39,547 bases of DNA from assembly GCF_006542765.1 (NCBI RefSeq), contig NZ_SKCD01000040.1, positions 1-39,547 of the forward strand, written 5' to 3'. Below the pieces are notes generated by a model that worked only from the letters and a program-made list of their open reading frames with translations, searched no databases and was not told the DNA's origin. Origin of the DNA: Paenibacillus luteus. Lineage in GTDB: Bacteria > Bacillota > Bacilli > Paenibacillales > Paenibacillaceae. The position numbers were made by a program, and so were the translations under genes. Of the stretch, positions 7,373-15,551 are shown piece by piece (position 1 is the first letter of the stretch; every line of letters begins with the position of its first letter).

Positions 7373-8368
7373 ATGTCGACGCAAGGACAAGCATTCGAGC
7401 AATTATTCCATGATGAGCAAGCCGTATGGCTGCAATGGGGCGCTTATGAAGCGGCAGTATTGCCAGGAGTCGGAGCCAACCTCATTGCATTCCGCGATAA
7501 AGAAAACCAATACTCGTTTCTGAGAGAGCCTTCCGCCGAGAATATGGACAGCTTCAGAGCTAGTCCCGGCGTACATGGCATCCCAGTTCTTTTTCCTCCC
7601 AACCGCTATGAGGATGGTACCTTTACTTGGAACGGTAGGACCTACAACTTCCCTGTAAACGAAGTAGCAACCGGAAACCACCTTCATGGCTTCTTCCATA
7701 CGGCGGCTTGGGACGTCGAAGACTTCGGCACGACCAAAACAGAAAGCTATGTTTCCCTAAAAATTTCAATCGATGAGAACCATCCGATTTATGAGTATCT
7801 TCCGCACCGCTTTACGATAAAGCTCCGTTACGCTTTGAATGCAACAGGCTTGCTGCAGCATGTATCAGTACATAACGAAGGCACCGACGCCATGCCTTGC
7901 CTAATCGCTTTCCATACCGCAATCAATGCGCCATTTGCGCCTAACAGCACCGTCGAGGATTGCAGTTTTACCCTTACAACCGGCAAGCGCTGGGAGCTGA
8001 ACGAGCGGATGCTGCCGACAGGAAAGTACCAAGAGCTGTCTGCCGACGAGGAAGCGATGAAAACAACTGGCTTATCTCCAATCTGGTCTGCCATGGATAA
8101 CCATTACACGGCTGAGCCGCAAAATGGCCGCAATGCGATGGTGCTTACCGACAGCCGCAGCAACGTAACGCTTGTCTACGACGTAGGTACAGCTTATAAG
8201 CAATGGATGATTTGGAACAACAATGCGACGGCAGGCTTCTTCTGCCCTGAGCCTCAGCTTAACCTTGTGAACGCTCCCAACGTGAATCTTCCAGCCGAGC
8301 AAACCGGGCTTGTCTCATTGGAGCCAGGTGGCATTTGGGAAGAAACCAGCCGTTTGTACGTAAGATAA
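7373..8368 (+). CDS. Aldose 1-epimerase (mutarotase) family protein
   Basis: A 331-residue cytoplasmic protein of the galactose-mutarotase-like superfamily. Landmarks are GANLIAFRD near residue 35, GIPVLFPPNRYEDGTF at 69-84 (typical G-x-P-x-x-x-P-x-x-x-R), and NHLHGFFHTAAW at 102-113, where H103 or H105 corresponds to the substrate-binding histidine region of GalM. Members interconvert sugar anomers; the sugar here is unknown. An optimal AGGAGG box lies six bases before the ATG. It has its own terminator downstream, so it is probably expressed alone or by read-through from the LytTR gene. Confidence 0.87.
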   Translation: MSTQGQAFEQLFHDEQAVWLQWGAYEAAVLPGVGANLIAFRDKENQYSFLREPSAENMDSFRASPGVHGIPVLFPPNRYEDGTFTWNGRTYNFPVNEVATGNHLHGFFHTAAWDVEDFGTTKTESYVSLKISIDENHPIYEYLPHRFTIKLRYALNATGLLQHVSVHNEGTDAMPCLIAFHTAINAPFAPNSTVEDCSFTLTTGKRWELNERMLPTGKYQELSADEEAMKTTGLSPIWSAMDNHYTAEPQNGRNAMVLTDSRSNVTLVYDVGTAYKQWMIWNNNATAGFFCPEPQLNLVNAPNVNLPAEQTGLVSLEPGGIWEETSRLYVR

Positions 8369-8398
8369 TAGCAGTGCACAATGATTGTGCATTACAGG

Positions 8399-8436
8399 AA
8401 AGCCGAGCAGATGCAATGCCTCTGCCCGGCTTTTTG
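8399..8436 (+). terminator. Terminator after the aldose epimerase gene
   Basis: AAAGCCGAGCAGA (8399-8411) pairs with TCTGCCCGGCTTT (8421-8433) with one mismatch and ends in a T5 run. A smaller perfect hairpin (TGCACAA/TTGTGCA) lies just upstream. Confidence 0.9.
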
Positions 8437-8464
8437 GCGCTTACGCATATAACTATACAAGCTT

Positions 8465-8724
8465 AAATAGATCTACAATTTAGATCTATTTGATCAAAAA
8501 TCGACCACTGGAAAGAAATAGGTCTAAAAAGTAGATCTATTCTAGCCGTCGAGCTCCAAATGGGCAGTAAAAGACCGACTTTGGGTAAAATAGATCTACA
8601 ATTTAGATCTATTAGATCAATAATTGACCAATGCAAAGAAATAGGTCTAAAAAATAGATCTAATCTAGCCTTAGAGCTCCACAATGGCGGCAAATGGATG
8701 GTTTTTCAAGAAATAGGCCTAAGG
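8465..8724. repeat. 123-nt tandem repeat with internal hairpins
   Basis: Copy 1 (8465-8587) and copy 2 (8588-8710) are clearly homologous, and a third copy begins at 8711 (AAATAGGCCTAAGG) and fades out. Each full copy holds two inverted repeats: AATAGATCTA with TAGATCTATT around a 5-base loop, and AATAGGTCTA with TAGATCTAAT/ATT. The unit is 41 codons long, so a minus-strand frame stays open through both copies. That frame lacks a ribosome binding site and has only repeat content, so I treat it as non-coding repetitive DNA, probably a dispersed intergenic element. Confidence 0.85.
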
Positions 8725-9205
8725 ATCGCATGTTTATTTAACGAACCGTCTGAACGTGTTTTATTAGTTCAAGGTATTCATAGAAGTTGAACATAGAAGT
8801 CGAACCCAAAAAATGAAGTTTAAGATAAACGATAAGAACGTTCTGGAGAAACGAAGTGTTCGCCATTATAGCAGGATTCTTACCTTTACATGTCTTAGTC
8901 AATCAAAGAATCTGGCTGCAACTGCGACCCAAAAAAAGGATCTACTCGTACAGCGATCAAAACGAGTAACTTTCGATTAATTTATATAGCTTTAATGAAA
9001 ATACAACGGTACTTCAGCTGTATTGATGCTAATGCGCTCATTCATTAAAGCAACAAATTTCTCGAAAACCAGTTGTAATACGTTCTATTCATCCCTGGAT
9101 AGCTTGAAACTCCGAAGTTATGTTCTATTGGAAGCATGGTTATGTATATGACATCCCAGCCAACTGACATGTTACGATAGCTATGGCGCCAACCGCATCA
9201 AAAAA
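8725..9205. other. Gene-free stretch after the tandem repeat
   Basis: No coding frame with a ribosome binding site is visible on either strand. The only feature recognised is the short dispersed repeat at 8839-8866. The promoter of the BNR-propeller gene presumably lies near the right end. Confidence 0.5.
8839..8866 (+). repeat. 28-nt dispersed repeat, copy A
   Basis: CGTTCTGGAGAAACG, one variable base, then AGTGTTCGCCAT. The same 28 bases with a single mismatch occur on the minus strand at 18289-18316, about 9.5 kb away. Confidence 0.75.
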
Positions 9206-9238
9206 TGTAAGCGCTTCATTTCTCCCGGCCGGAGAAAT
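9206..9238 (+). promoter_or_regulatory. cre-like box and leader hairpin upstream of the BNR-propeller gene
   Basis: TGTAAGCGCTTCAT (9206-9219) contains the palindromic cre core AAGCGCTT but deviates at its 3' end. It is followed at once by a hairpin ATTTCTCC/GGAGAAAT (9218-9225 and 9231-9238). Both lie within 80 bases of the start codon. Confidence 0.45.
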
Positions 9239-9286
9239 CCGCTTTTCGTATTCGTGTAATACCATTTAATAAGGAGGCGAATGATA

Positions 9287-10561
9287 GTGGTAAGAAACAG
9301 GCTTTGGAAAATATTCACCGTTGCCGCACTGCTCTTTTCGCTGCTTCCGGCAGGTGTCGGAAATGCGGCTGCGACGTTGACCGAGGTACCGTATACGATG
9401 GACTCGAGTAATCAAGCGGGATGGTGGACACCGCTGGAAACATACGGCACGGGACTCGAATACGCCTATATGGCATACAATGCGCCGGGCAGCACCAGCA
9501 CCCATAAAGTATACATCGCAAGGCGCGACGGCACAGGAGCCTGGTCTAACATCCCGGTCATGAATGGGAGCTCAGTCGCCGAATACAATGACGATGTCGG
9601 GCACAACCAGCCTTCGATTGCCCGGGACGGCAGCGGCAGATTCCACGTATTTGCGTCGATGCATAACGACAGCTGGCGCTACTTCAGATCGGACACGGTT
9701 GGAGGCGCGCCGCAAAATCATTCCGCCGACATGCCGACCCCCGCTTCCTTCAGGGGCACGTATCCGGTGCTGACAACAGCGCCGAATGGCGATGTCTATC
9801 TACTGATCCGCTCCGGGCTGGATTCGGCTGGCTATCGCCCCGGCGTCTTATTCCGTTGGAACAATGCCGCGTCGACCTGGAGCCAGGTGGCGGTGGTTGG
9901 CGCAACCGCAGGGCGTTCATTCTATCCCAATGACCTGGTCTTCGATGCGAACGGCGACCTGCATATTTTGTTCGAATGGTCGGCCTTCGTATCGAGTGCG
10001 CTGCGCCACGAACTCTCCTATCTCAAATACAGCCCATCCACTGGTTCCTTCTACAAAGCGGACGGCAGCGCGATAACCGCCCCTGTCTCGCTTAGTACAG
10101 CCGATATCGTTCAGCCGCTTGGTCCTAATGAGGCTTACGTTCAGGACGGCGGAGATCCCGGTGGCCCAGGCGTGCAAAGCGCCAAGCTAGCGGTAGATTC
10201 CGCAGGCAGCCCAAAAATCGTCTATCGCTACCGGGAAGATGGAAGCACCAATTTCTCCGTCAAATATGCATCGTTCGCTTCGGGAAGCTGGAATCTGCAG
10301 ACGGTTTACGACCTTACGCAGACTAGAGCGGCCATCGATATTACATGGACGGGCTCGACCGTTCGCGTGTACTACGCAAAATATAGCGGCACGGACCGTG
10401 CCTACATGGCAATCCCTTCGGGAAGCGCGGGCTGGAACTTGACCTCTATTGCGCCTGGCAAGCCCATTGAGAGGCTTAGTGTCGAGCGGAACGCGAACGG
10501 AATTGACATTTTGTATTTGGTCGATATCACGAATAGCAAGCTGTATTACGGCAGGAATTAA
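9287..10561 (+). CDS. Secreted BNR-repeat beta-propeller protein, possible polysaccharide lyase
   Basis: A secreted protein of about 424 residues. A signal peptide ends near NAAA at about residue 30. The mature part is a BNR_4-like propeller with repeated blade motifs such as DVGHNQPSIARDGSGRFHVF, PVLTTAPNGDVYLLIRS, LVFDANGDLHILFEW and KLAVDSAGSPKIVYRYRED. The motifs DVGHNQPS and ASMHNDSWRYFRS place two histidines 20 residues apart (near 106 and 126), resembling the catalytic histidine pair of ulvan-lyase-type propellers (PL24/PL25). That function is inference. I prefer GTG at 9287 because AGGAGG lies nine bases upstream; the ATG at 9281 is only three bases from the box. The gene is monocistronic, with a cre-like site upstream. 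Confidence 0.75.
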   Translation: MVRNRLWKIFTVAALLFSLLPAGVGNAAATLTEVPYTMDSSNQAGWWTPLETYGTGLEYAYMAYNAPGSTSTHKVYIARRDGTGAWSNIPVMNGSSVAEYNDDVGHNQPSIARDGSGRFHVFASMHNDSWRYFRSDTVGGAPQNHSADMPTPASFRGTYPVLTTAPNGDVYLLIRSGLDSAGYRPGVLFRWNNAASTWSQVAVVGATAGRSFYPNDLVFDANGDLHILFEWSAFVSSALRHELSYLKYSPSTGSFYKADGSAITAPVSLSTADIVQPLGPNEAYVQDGGDPGGPGVQSAKLAVDSAGSPKIVYRYREDGSTNFSVKYASFASGSWNLQTVYDLTQTRAAIDITWTGSTVRVYYAKYSGTDRAYMAIPSGSAGWNLTSIAPGKPIERLSVERNANGIDILYLVDITNSKLYYGRN

Positions 10562-10590
10562 TTCAAACATATAATGCTGCTAATGGATAC

Positions 10591-10617
10591 AAGCCGGGTG
10601 CACGAAGTGCCCGGCTT
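10591..10617 (+). terminator. Hairpin after the BNR gene
   Basis: AAGCCGGG and CCCGGCTT arms with an inner TGCAC/GTG pairing form a strong stem. The tail is AGTTTA, not a clean T-run, so termination may be incomplete. Confidence 0.65.
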
Positions 10618-10833
10618 AGTTTATATTGGCGTGGCAAAGATCAGCCTATCCTGTCATCCTTCCGGGCTTGAAACAAAGGGTGCTTTGTTTGAGAACAATT
10701 GATAACCACCTGTTAACGCCCCTCAAAAAATCTTTTCTGCTCTCCTTTGCAGGACAAGAGTGACTATTGTCGAGAAAGACTGTAAAATGTAAGCATCAGC
10801 CCCTCTTATGTCGAAAACTGAAGGGAGACTATG

Positions 10834-11319
10834 ATGCGACAGTCCATTTGGAAAGCACTCATCCTAGCCAGCCTATCCACCTTTATTCTCATAGCCACAC
10901 CACAGCCTATTGCCTATGCAGGTTTTTTTGACCGCATCAAAGATATCTATAATACGCCCGAGAAAATAAGCGAGCTGGAAGGGCAATATATTGAAGCCAA
11001 GGAGGCCTTGGCCGAACAGCAGCAGCAGCTAGAAGAATCCGCCAAAGCCGCAGCTGAATATGCGCGCAAGCAGCAGGAGCTTCTAGAGCAGAATGAGCAG
11101 TTCCGTCAACAGAATGAACAGCTTATTGCCCAAAATGCCAGCATACAGGCAGAAATGGAGCAAATGAAGCAGGATAAGCAGTCCTTGATTAGCAAGCTGA
11201 TCAACACGGTCATCATTATCGCAGCCGTATTCCTTGCCTATATCGTTTCCTTGCGCGTCTGGCGTTACGTGGTATGGCGCAAGCAGCGAAGCTCCGGCGG
11301 AAGAGGGATTAGCGGATGA
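10834..11319 (+). CDS. Membrane-anchored coiled-coil protein
   Basis: A protein of about 161 residues without a known family name. An N-terminal signal or anchor segment (about 4-30, ending YAGFF) is followed by a Q/E-rich coiled coil (about 45-120, with QQQQLEESAKAAAEYARKQQ and EQNEQFRQQNEQLIAQN). A transmembrane helix (about 122-142, LINTVIIIAAVFLAYIVSL) precedes a basic cytoplasmic tail. The topology is probably a coiled coil outside the membrane held by the C-terminal helix. Of two adjacent ATG codons the second (10834) is six bases from GGGAG and is preferred over 10831. The stop overlaps the start of the next gene (ATGA), so the two proteins are probably made together and may interact. 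Confidence 0.7.
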   Translation: MRQSIWKALILASLSTFILIATPQPIAYAGFFDRIKDIYNTPEKISELEGQYIEAKEALAEQQQQLEESAKAAAEYARKQQELLEQNEQFRQQNEQLIAQNASIQAEMEQMKQDKQSLISKLINTVIIIAAVFLAYIVSLRVWRYVVWRKQRSSGGRGISG

Positions 11320-12005
11320 ACATCAATGTCCCTGCCAAGACCGGCCATGTGCATGTCACTCTTGAGGGTGCGGACAAGCTTCATGTCTTGCACCCCAAAT
11401 CCATCATTGCCTACCAAGGAGATCCCCAGAGCCGCGAGGATCGGTTTATGGATTTTGCCGGCATGTACCGCAAGAAGCGTTGGATACGCTCCATCATTTC
11501 CGGTCCGTCTGAGTTTATTCTCGGGCTGCCAGCAGGCTGCTCGCTTGAAACGGTCCATATCGAGGCTAAGAGCGATTTGCTCTTCGACTTTCGCCATGTG
11601 ATCTTCTTCTCGGACGGCATGAAGCTGAAATCGGTCATCCAGAAGCTGAAAAACGCTTGGATCACCAAGGAATTTGTCCGTATGCGCTTCTCCGGACCAG
11701 GTATGCTCGGCATTATTACAGCCGGAGACGTTAAGTCCATCCAGTTGCAGCCCGACCGCCCTCTTTACGTGGAAACGGGCGCTCTAGTCGCCTACCCTGA
11801 GCACGCCTCCATTCAGTTGTCTGTGTACGGCAACAAACTCGCCAGCCAGCATATGAATGTGCAGTGGGAAATCAGGGGTACTGGCCCCGTGCTCATTCAG
11901 ACGGGCTCGCGTGATGCGGAGCTTGAAGAACAGCTGCAAAACGGTGGTTTTATCAAAAGAATACTCCGTGAGGTTCTGCCATTCGGCGGCATCTATATCA
12001 AATAA
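11316..12005 (+). CDS. AIM24 family protein (DUF124-like)
   Basis: A 229-residue protein resembling the AIM24 (PF01987) beta-rich fold. The pattern near the middle, MRFSGPGMLGIITAGDVKSI, followed by RPLYVETGALVAYPE, is the family's characteristic block. Bacterial members are widespread but of unknown biochemical function. There is no signal peptide or membrane helix, so it is probably cytoplasmic. Its ATG overlaps the stop of the coiled-coil membrane protein by four bases, so translation is likely coupled and the pair may act as a unit at the membrane. A shared terminator separates it from convergent lacZ. Confidence 0.75.
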   Translation: MNINVPAKTGHVHVTLEGADKLHVLHPKSIIAYQGDPQSREDRFMDFAGMYRKKRWIRSIISGPSEFILGLPAGCSLETVHIEAKSDLLFDFRHVIFFSDGMKLKSVIQKLKNAWITKEFVRMRFSGPGMLGIITAGDVKSIQLQPDRPLYVETGALVAYPEHASIQLSVYGNKLASQHMNVQWEIRGTGPVLIQTGSRDAELEEQLQNGGFIKRILREVLPFGGIYIK

Positions 12006-12049
12006 AAAGAGGCAGGCCCGCCGTCATCAGACGAAGGACCAGCCTCTTT
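12006..12049. terminator. Bidirectional terminator between the AIM24 gene and lacZ
   Basis: AAAGAGGC (12006-12013) pairs with GCCTCTTT (12042-12049). The minus-strand tail is T-rich (TTTTTATT), so it mainly serves lacZ; the plus-strand tail is TTTGTTC. Confidence 0.8.
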
Positions 12050-12055
12050 GTTCAA

Positions 12056-15000
12056 TTAAACGCCTTGGATAGAGAAACGGTGTGTGTACACCTGATTTGC
12101 ATAAAGAATATATTCCTTCTCCGGAAGCTGGCCCCAGCTGTCATTCCCGCCAATGCCCATTTGCTTATGATTAACACGAACGACTGTTTTATCGCTCTCT
12201 GGCAGTAAATGAAGGTGATCATTGGCTTCCAGCTCAGAAGGTGTATACGGCAATACATTCAGCTCAAAATGCGGCGCGCCCTTCAGCACGAGGCCCTCGC
12301 CCATGTCATTAGTTACAAGTGCATGGCGTACGTCCATTTTGTTACCGCACTCCTGCGGGCGGATATACGGCACAAGCTGATCCTGCACTTTGCCCGTGTA
12401 TAATCCAAGCTTCCCGCCCGTTTGGCGATCCCAATACGTATCCTCCGGACCCTTGCCGTACCAGGTGATCTGGTCATATTGTGCTGGCATTTGGAATAGA
12501 ATGCCCACCTCAGGAATTTCCGGCAAACCTTGGCCTGGCTGCAGCTCCTCATATACGTCAACCGTCCCGTCACCGCTTACCGTGTAGATCATGGAGAGCA
12601 ATGATTCAGCTGTAGTTGGCAAGCTGTACTGCACGCGCACCGTAACCGTGCTAGCAGCTACCTCCCAGCTAATGCCTCGCAGTTCGCGTTCGGCTCCAGC
12701 TCCGCGCCAAGTTGCGCAGCGTTCATGATGCTTGTTTCCGCGGTCGTTGTCCGTATAGGCGCGCCAGAAGTTCGGGGCCAAGCCTTTTTGCAGACGCTCT
12801 GAGCCATTCCATGCGTAGGAAGCAAGGCTTCCGTCAGCCAGATTGAACTGCAGCGTAAATTGCTCTCCGCTCACTTGCAGCAGCTTCTCTGTTTCTTCGA
12901 CTTGAATAGCCGGTTTCTCCGCTGCACGGCCAACAACCGGCGCAACTGTAGCAGGCAGAACGAATTGCTCAAACGCAATCTCGTGTCCCGCTTCTGCCCA
13001 AATCGTTTGTTCCTTCAGCAGAAGCTGAATAGTAAGAACAGCCTGCTGCGACGCATTTGCCAGCTGAGGCAGCTTATACGGAATCGTCAACGCTTCTTCC
13101 GTTTCCGGAGCAGTGGATGCTTCCACCTTGCCTGATTCCAAGCTTATGCCATCAATCGCAACTTCCCACGCAAGCGTAAACTGATCCAAAGCGCTGAACA
13201 AATGTCGATTCGTGACCGTAAGCTTGCCCTGCTTCAAATCAACGGCCTCAAACTTTGCGTTCTGATACACCTTCTTCACTTCCTGAAGCTTAGGCGACAC
13301 CGTGCGATCCGCAAAAATAATGCCATTGCCGCAGAAGTTGCCATCATGCGGCGATTCGCCAAAATCCCCGCCGTACATCATTTTCACAACGCCGTCAGCA
13401 TCCGTTACCCGGATCGACTGATCAATCCAGTCCCAGATGAAACCACCCTGCAGAACTGGATATTTCTCGAAAAGCTCCCAGTATACATGCAGTCCGCCAC
13501 AGGAATTGCCCATCGCGTGACTATATTCGCATAGAATAAACGGCTTTTGCGGGTTATTGAGGGCATAATGCTCCACGCCCTGCGGGTTTGTATACATATG
13601 GCTCTCGATATCCGATGCCGCGTCCGATTTGCGATAGTGGAACGTTCCTTCATAATGAACGACGCGAGACGGGTCAGCGTCACGCAGGAAATCATGCATT
13701 TTGATAAAGTTATCGCCGCCAAATGATTCATTGCCTAGTGACCATATGACGATGGAAGCATGGTTTTTGTCACGTTGGAACATCGAATTACAACGGTCGA
13801 GCACAGCGCCTGTCCATTCTGGACGGCTGCCCGGTACCGTTTCGCCAAGCTCCTGCTGCCCATAAGTCCAGGCGCCATGCGTCTCCAAATTCGTCTCATC
13901 GATCACATATAGGCCGTATTCATCGCAAAGCTTGTACCAAAGCGGATGGTTCGGGTAATGCGAAGTACGGACGGAATTGATATTGTACAGCTTCATCAGC
14001 TCGGCATCCTTGCGCATATCCGCTTCATTAATCGCCCTGCCTGTATCCGAGGAGAACTCATGGCGGTTAACCCCTTTGAACATGATCCGCTTGCCGTTGA
14101 TTTCCATGAGACCATCCTTGATCTCGAACTTGCGGAAGCCCACCTTGCAGCTAATCGCTTCAAGAAGGGTGCCATCCTCTAATTTCAGGCTCAAAATCAG
14201 CGTGTACAGATTTGGATTCTCAGCGCTCCACTTCAGCGGATTGCTTACTGCAGTGCGCAGCTGCGCCGCTGTTAAGTCCTCGCCGTCTATTTTGGTTTGC
14301 AGCGACAATGGCGATTCAAATAAGGCATTCCGATTCGCATCATAGAGCGACGCTTCCAAAGTGAAATTGCCAAGCGGCTTCACAAAATAGTTCAGTAGCT
14401 TCGTATCGATAATGAGCTCAGCATCGCGGTACTGATCATCGAGCTCTGTTTTGACGAAAAAGTCGTAAATATGCGCTTCTGGTGTCGTATACAAATACAC
14501 ATCACGGAAAATTCCGCTCATCCGCCAGAAATCCTGATCCTCCAGCCAGCTTGCATCGCTCCAACGGTAGACCTCTACGGCAAGCTTATTTTCGCCGGCA
14601 GTCAGGTATGGCGTCAGATCGAACTCGGAAGGCGTAAACGTATCTTGGCTAAAGCCCACTAGCTCACCGTTTAGCCAAACGTAAAAGGCAGACTCCACAC
14701 CTTGGAAGCTGATAAATACCGGTTTGCCATCCCAGCTCTCAGGCAGGGTAAATGTACGCGCATAGGAGCCGACTGGGTTATATGCCGTTGGAGCAAACGG
14801 AGGCTTAATATCCTCATTGCCATCCCAAGGATATCTGACATTCGTGTACTGCGGATAGTCATAGCCTTGCAATTGCCAATGCGCCGGTACTGTAATGCTG
14901 TCCCAATCACTATGGTCAAAATCAGCTTCATAAAAGTTTGCGATGCGTGACTCCGCTTTGGTTGCAAACGCGAATTTCCACTGGCCGTTTAGCGTTAAAT

Positions 15001-15163
15001 AGTTGGAAGACTTGCTATGAGTCCCCTCCAAAGCCTCTTCGACGGTATCGAATGGCATGAGCGATACATGGGCGTCAAGACGGTTAAGCCGAAAAATTTC
15101 CGGATTGTTGTTCCACTCTGGATAGCCGTTGACCGGCGGTGTATAATTTAGCTTTTTGCGCAT
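12056..15163 (-). CDS. lacZ: Beta-galactosidase, GH2 (LacZ type)
   Basis: A full-length LacZ-type enzyme of 1035 residues, cytoplasmic, hydrolysing terminal beta-D-galactosides such as lactose. In order it has the N-terminal sugar-binding jelly roll (about 50-225), an immunoglobulin-like domain, the TIM barrel (about 345-640) and a C-terminal small-chain domain (about 755-1030). Landmarks are GVNRHEFSSDTGRAI near 364, NINSVRTSHYPNHPLWY near 394, acid/base Glu 479 in SLGNES and nucleophile Glu 546 in ILCEYSHAMGNS. All catalytic motifs are intact. The ATG follows GAGGTG by about eight bases. The upstream region holds a cre-like site. No lac permease is adjacent; the enzyme may serve plant galactosides released by the neighbouring hydrolases. 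Confidence 0.95.
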   Translation of the reverse strand: MRKKLNYTPPVNGYPEWNNNPEIFRLNRLDAHVSLMPFDTVEEALEGTHSKSSNYLTLNGQWKFAFATKAESRIANFYEADFDHSDWDSITVPAHWQLQGYDYPQYTNVRYPWDGNEDIKPPFAPTAYNPVGSYARTFTLPESWDGKPVFISFQGVESAFYVWLNGELVGFSQDTFTPSEFDLTPYLTAGENKLAVEVYRWSDASWLEDQDFWRMSGIFRDVYLYTTPEAHIYDFFVKTELDDQYRDAELIIDTKLLNYFVKPLGNFTLEASLYDANRNALFESPLSLQTKIDGEDLTAAQLRTAVSNPLKWSAENPNLYTLILSLKLEDGTLLEAISCKVGFRKFEIKDGLMEINGKRIMFKGVNRHEFSSDTGRAINEADMRKDAELMKLYNINSVRTSHYPNHPLWYKLCDEYGLYVIDETNLETHGAWTYGQQELGETVPGSRPEWTGAVLDRCNSMFQRDKNHASIVIWSLGNESFGGDNFIKMHDFLRDADPSRVVHYEGTFHYRKSDAASDIESHMYTNPQGVEHYALNNPQKPFILCEYSHAMGNSCGGLHVYWELFEKYPVLQGGFIWDWIDQSIRVTDADGVVKMMYGGDFGESPHDGNFCGNGIIFADRTVSPKLQEVKKVYQNAKFEAVDLKQGKLTVTNRHLFSALDQFTLAWEVAIDGISLESGKVEASTAPETEEALTIPYKLPQLANASQQAVLTIQLLLKEQTIWAEAGHEIAFEQFVLPATVAPVVGRAAEKPAIQVEETEKLLQVSGEQFTLQFNLADGSLASYAWNGSERLQKGLAPNFWRAYTDNDRGNKHHERCATWRGAGAERELRGISWEVAASTVTVRVQYSLPTTAESLLSMIYTVSGDGTVDVYEELQPGQGLPEIPEVGILFQMPAQYDQITWYGKGPEDTYWDRQTGGKLGLYTGKVQDQLVPYIRPQECGNKMDVRHALVTNDMGEGLVLKGAPHFELNVLPYTPSELEANDHLHLLPESDKTVVRVNHKQMGIGGNDSWGQLPEKEYILYANQVYTHRFSIQGV

Positions 15164-15343
15164 AGAATCAGCACCTCATTATAGTTTAATTACATGATAT
15201 TCACATTATAATGCATTCCCAATCCACATTTCATAAAACAATTTTAATATTGACTATAAAAATATGAATATCAATCAGTAAGTTCTCCAGCCAAACACAG
15301 CTTTTTGCGCCCATTATTTACCGCTAAATTTAAAGCGCTTACT
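15164..15343 (-). promoter_or_regulatory. lacZ upstream region with cre-like site
   Basis: The AT-rich sequence holds several minus-strand -10 candidates. The best pairing is -35 TTGGGA with -10 TATCAT 17 bases apart, about 45 bases before lacZ. TTAAAGCGCTTACT (15330-15343) matches the cre consensus except for the two end positions and contains the AAGCGCTT core. It is rather far upstream for simple promoter blockage. Confidence 0.45.
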
Positions 15344-15427
15344 CTTCTTATAATAGAATGGCAATGCCCTCCTTCAACATATCCCTTTTCATCCTCCCTT
15401 CAACGAGGCACATTCTGCACCTGCAGC

Positions 15428-15538
15428 AACAAAAAAACAGCCAATCAAAATGAAGTCAACGATGACTGCTAAGGAACACTTTCTGTAAAGTGTTCCTCTT
15501 CTGAGTCAACGCTCAAACCACCTTGCCATTAGCTGTTT
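15428..15538 (-). ncRNA. Nested hairpin element ending in a T-run (terminator or small RNA)
   Basis: On the minus strand, directly downstream of the ABC exporter, an outer 11-bp stem joins AAACAGCTAAT (15528-15538) with ATTGGCTGTTT (15435-15445, one G-T pair), followed by seven T. Inside it, TGACT (15504-15508) pairs with AGTCA (15463-15467). Inside that, AGGAACACTTT (15487-15497) pairs perfectly with AAAGTGTTCCT (15472-15482). The sequence CGTTGACT occurs twice. It can terminate the exporter transcript, but a plain terminator does not need three nested stems, so a stable small RNA or regulated 3' UTR is possible. Confidence 0.6.
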
Positions 15539-15551
15539 CCTGCTTGTTGCT

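Noticed and set aside
8463..8693. Minus-strand 76-codon frame through the tandem repeat
   Set aside because: It exists because the repeat unit is a multiple of three. It has no ribosome binding site and no unique sequence.
8465..8724. Possible CRISPR array
   Set aside because: Only two full units, directly adjacent with no unique spacers, and no cas genes nearby.
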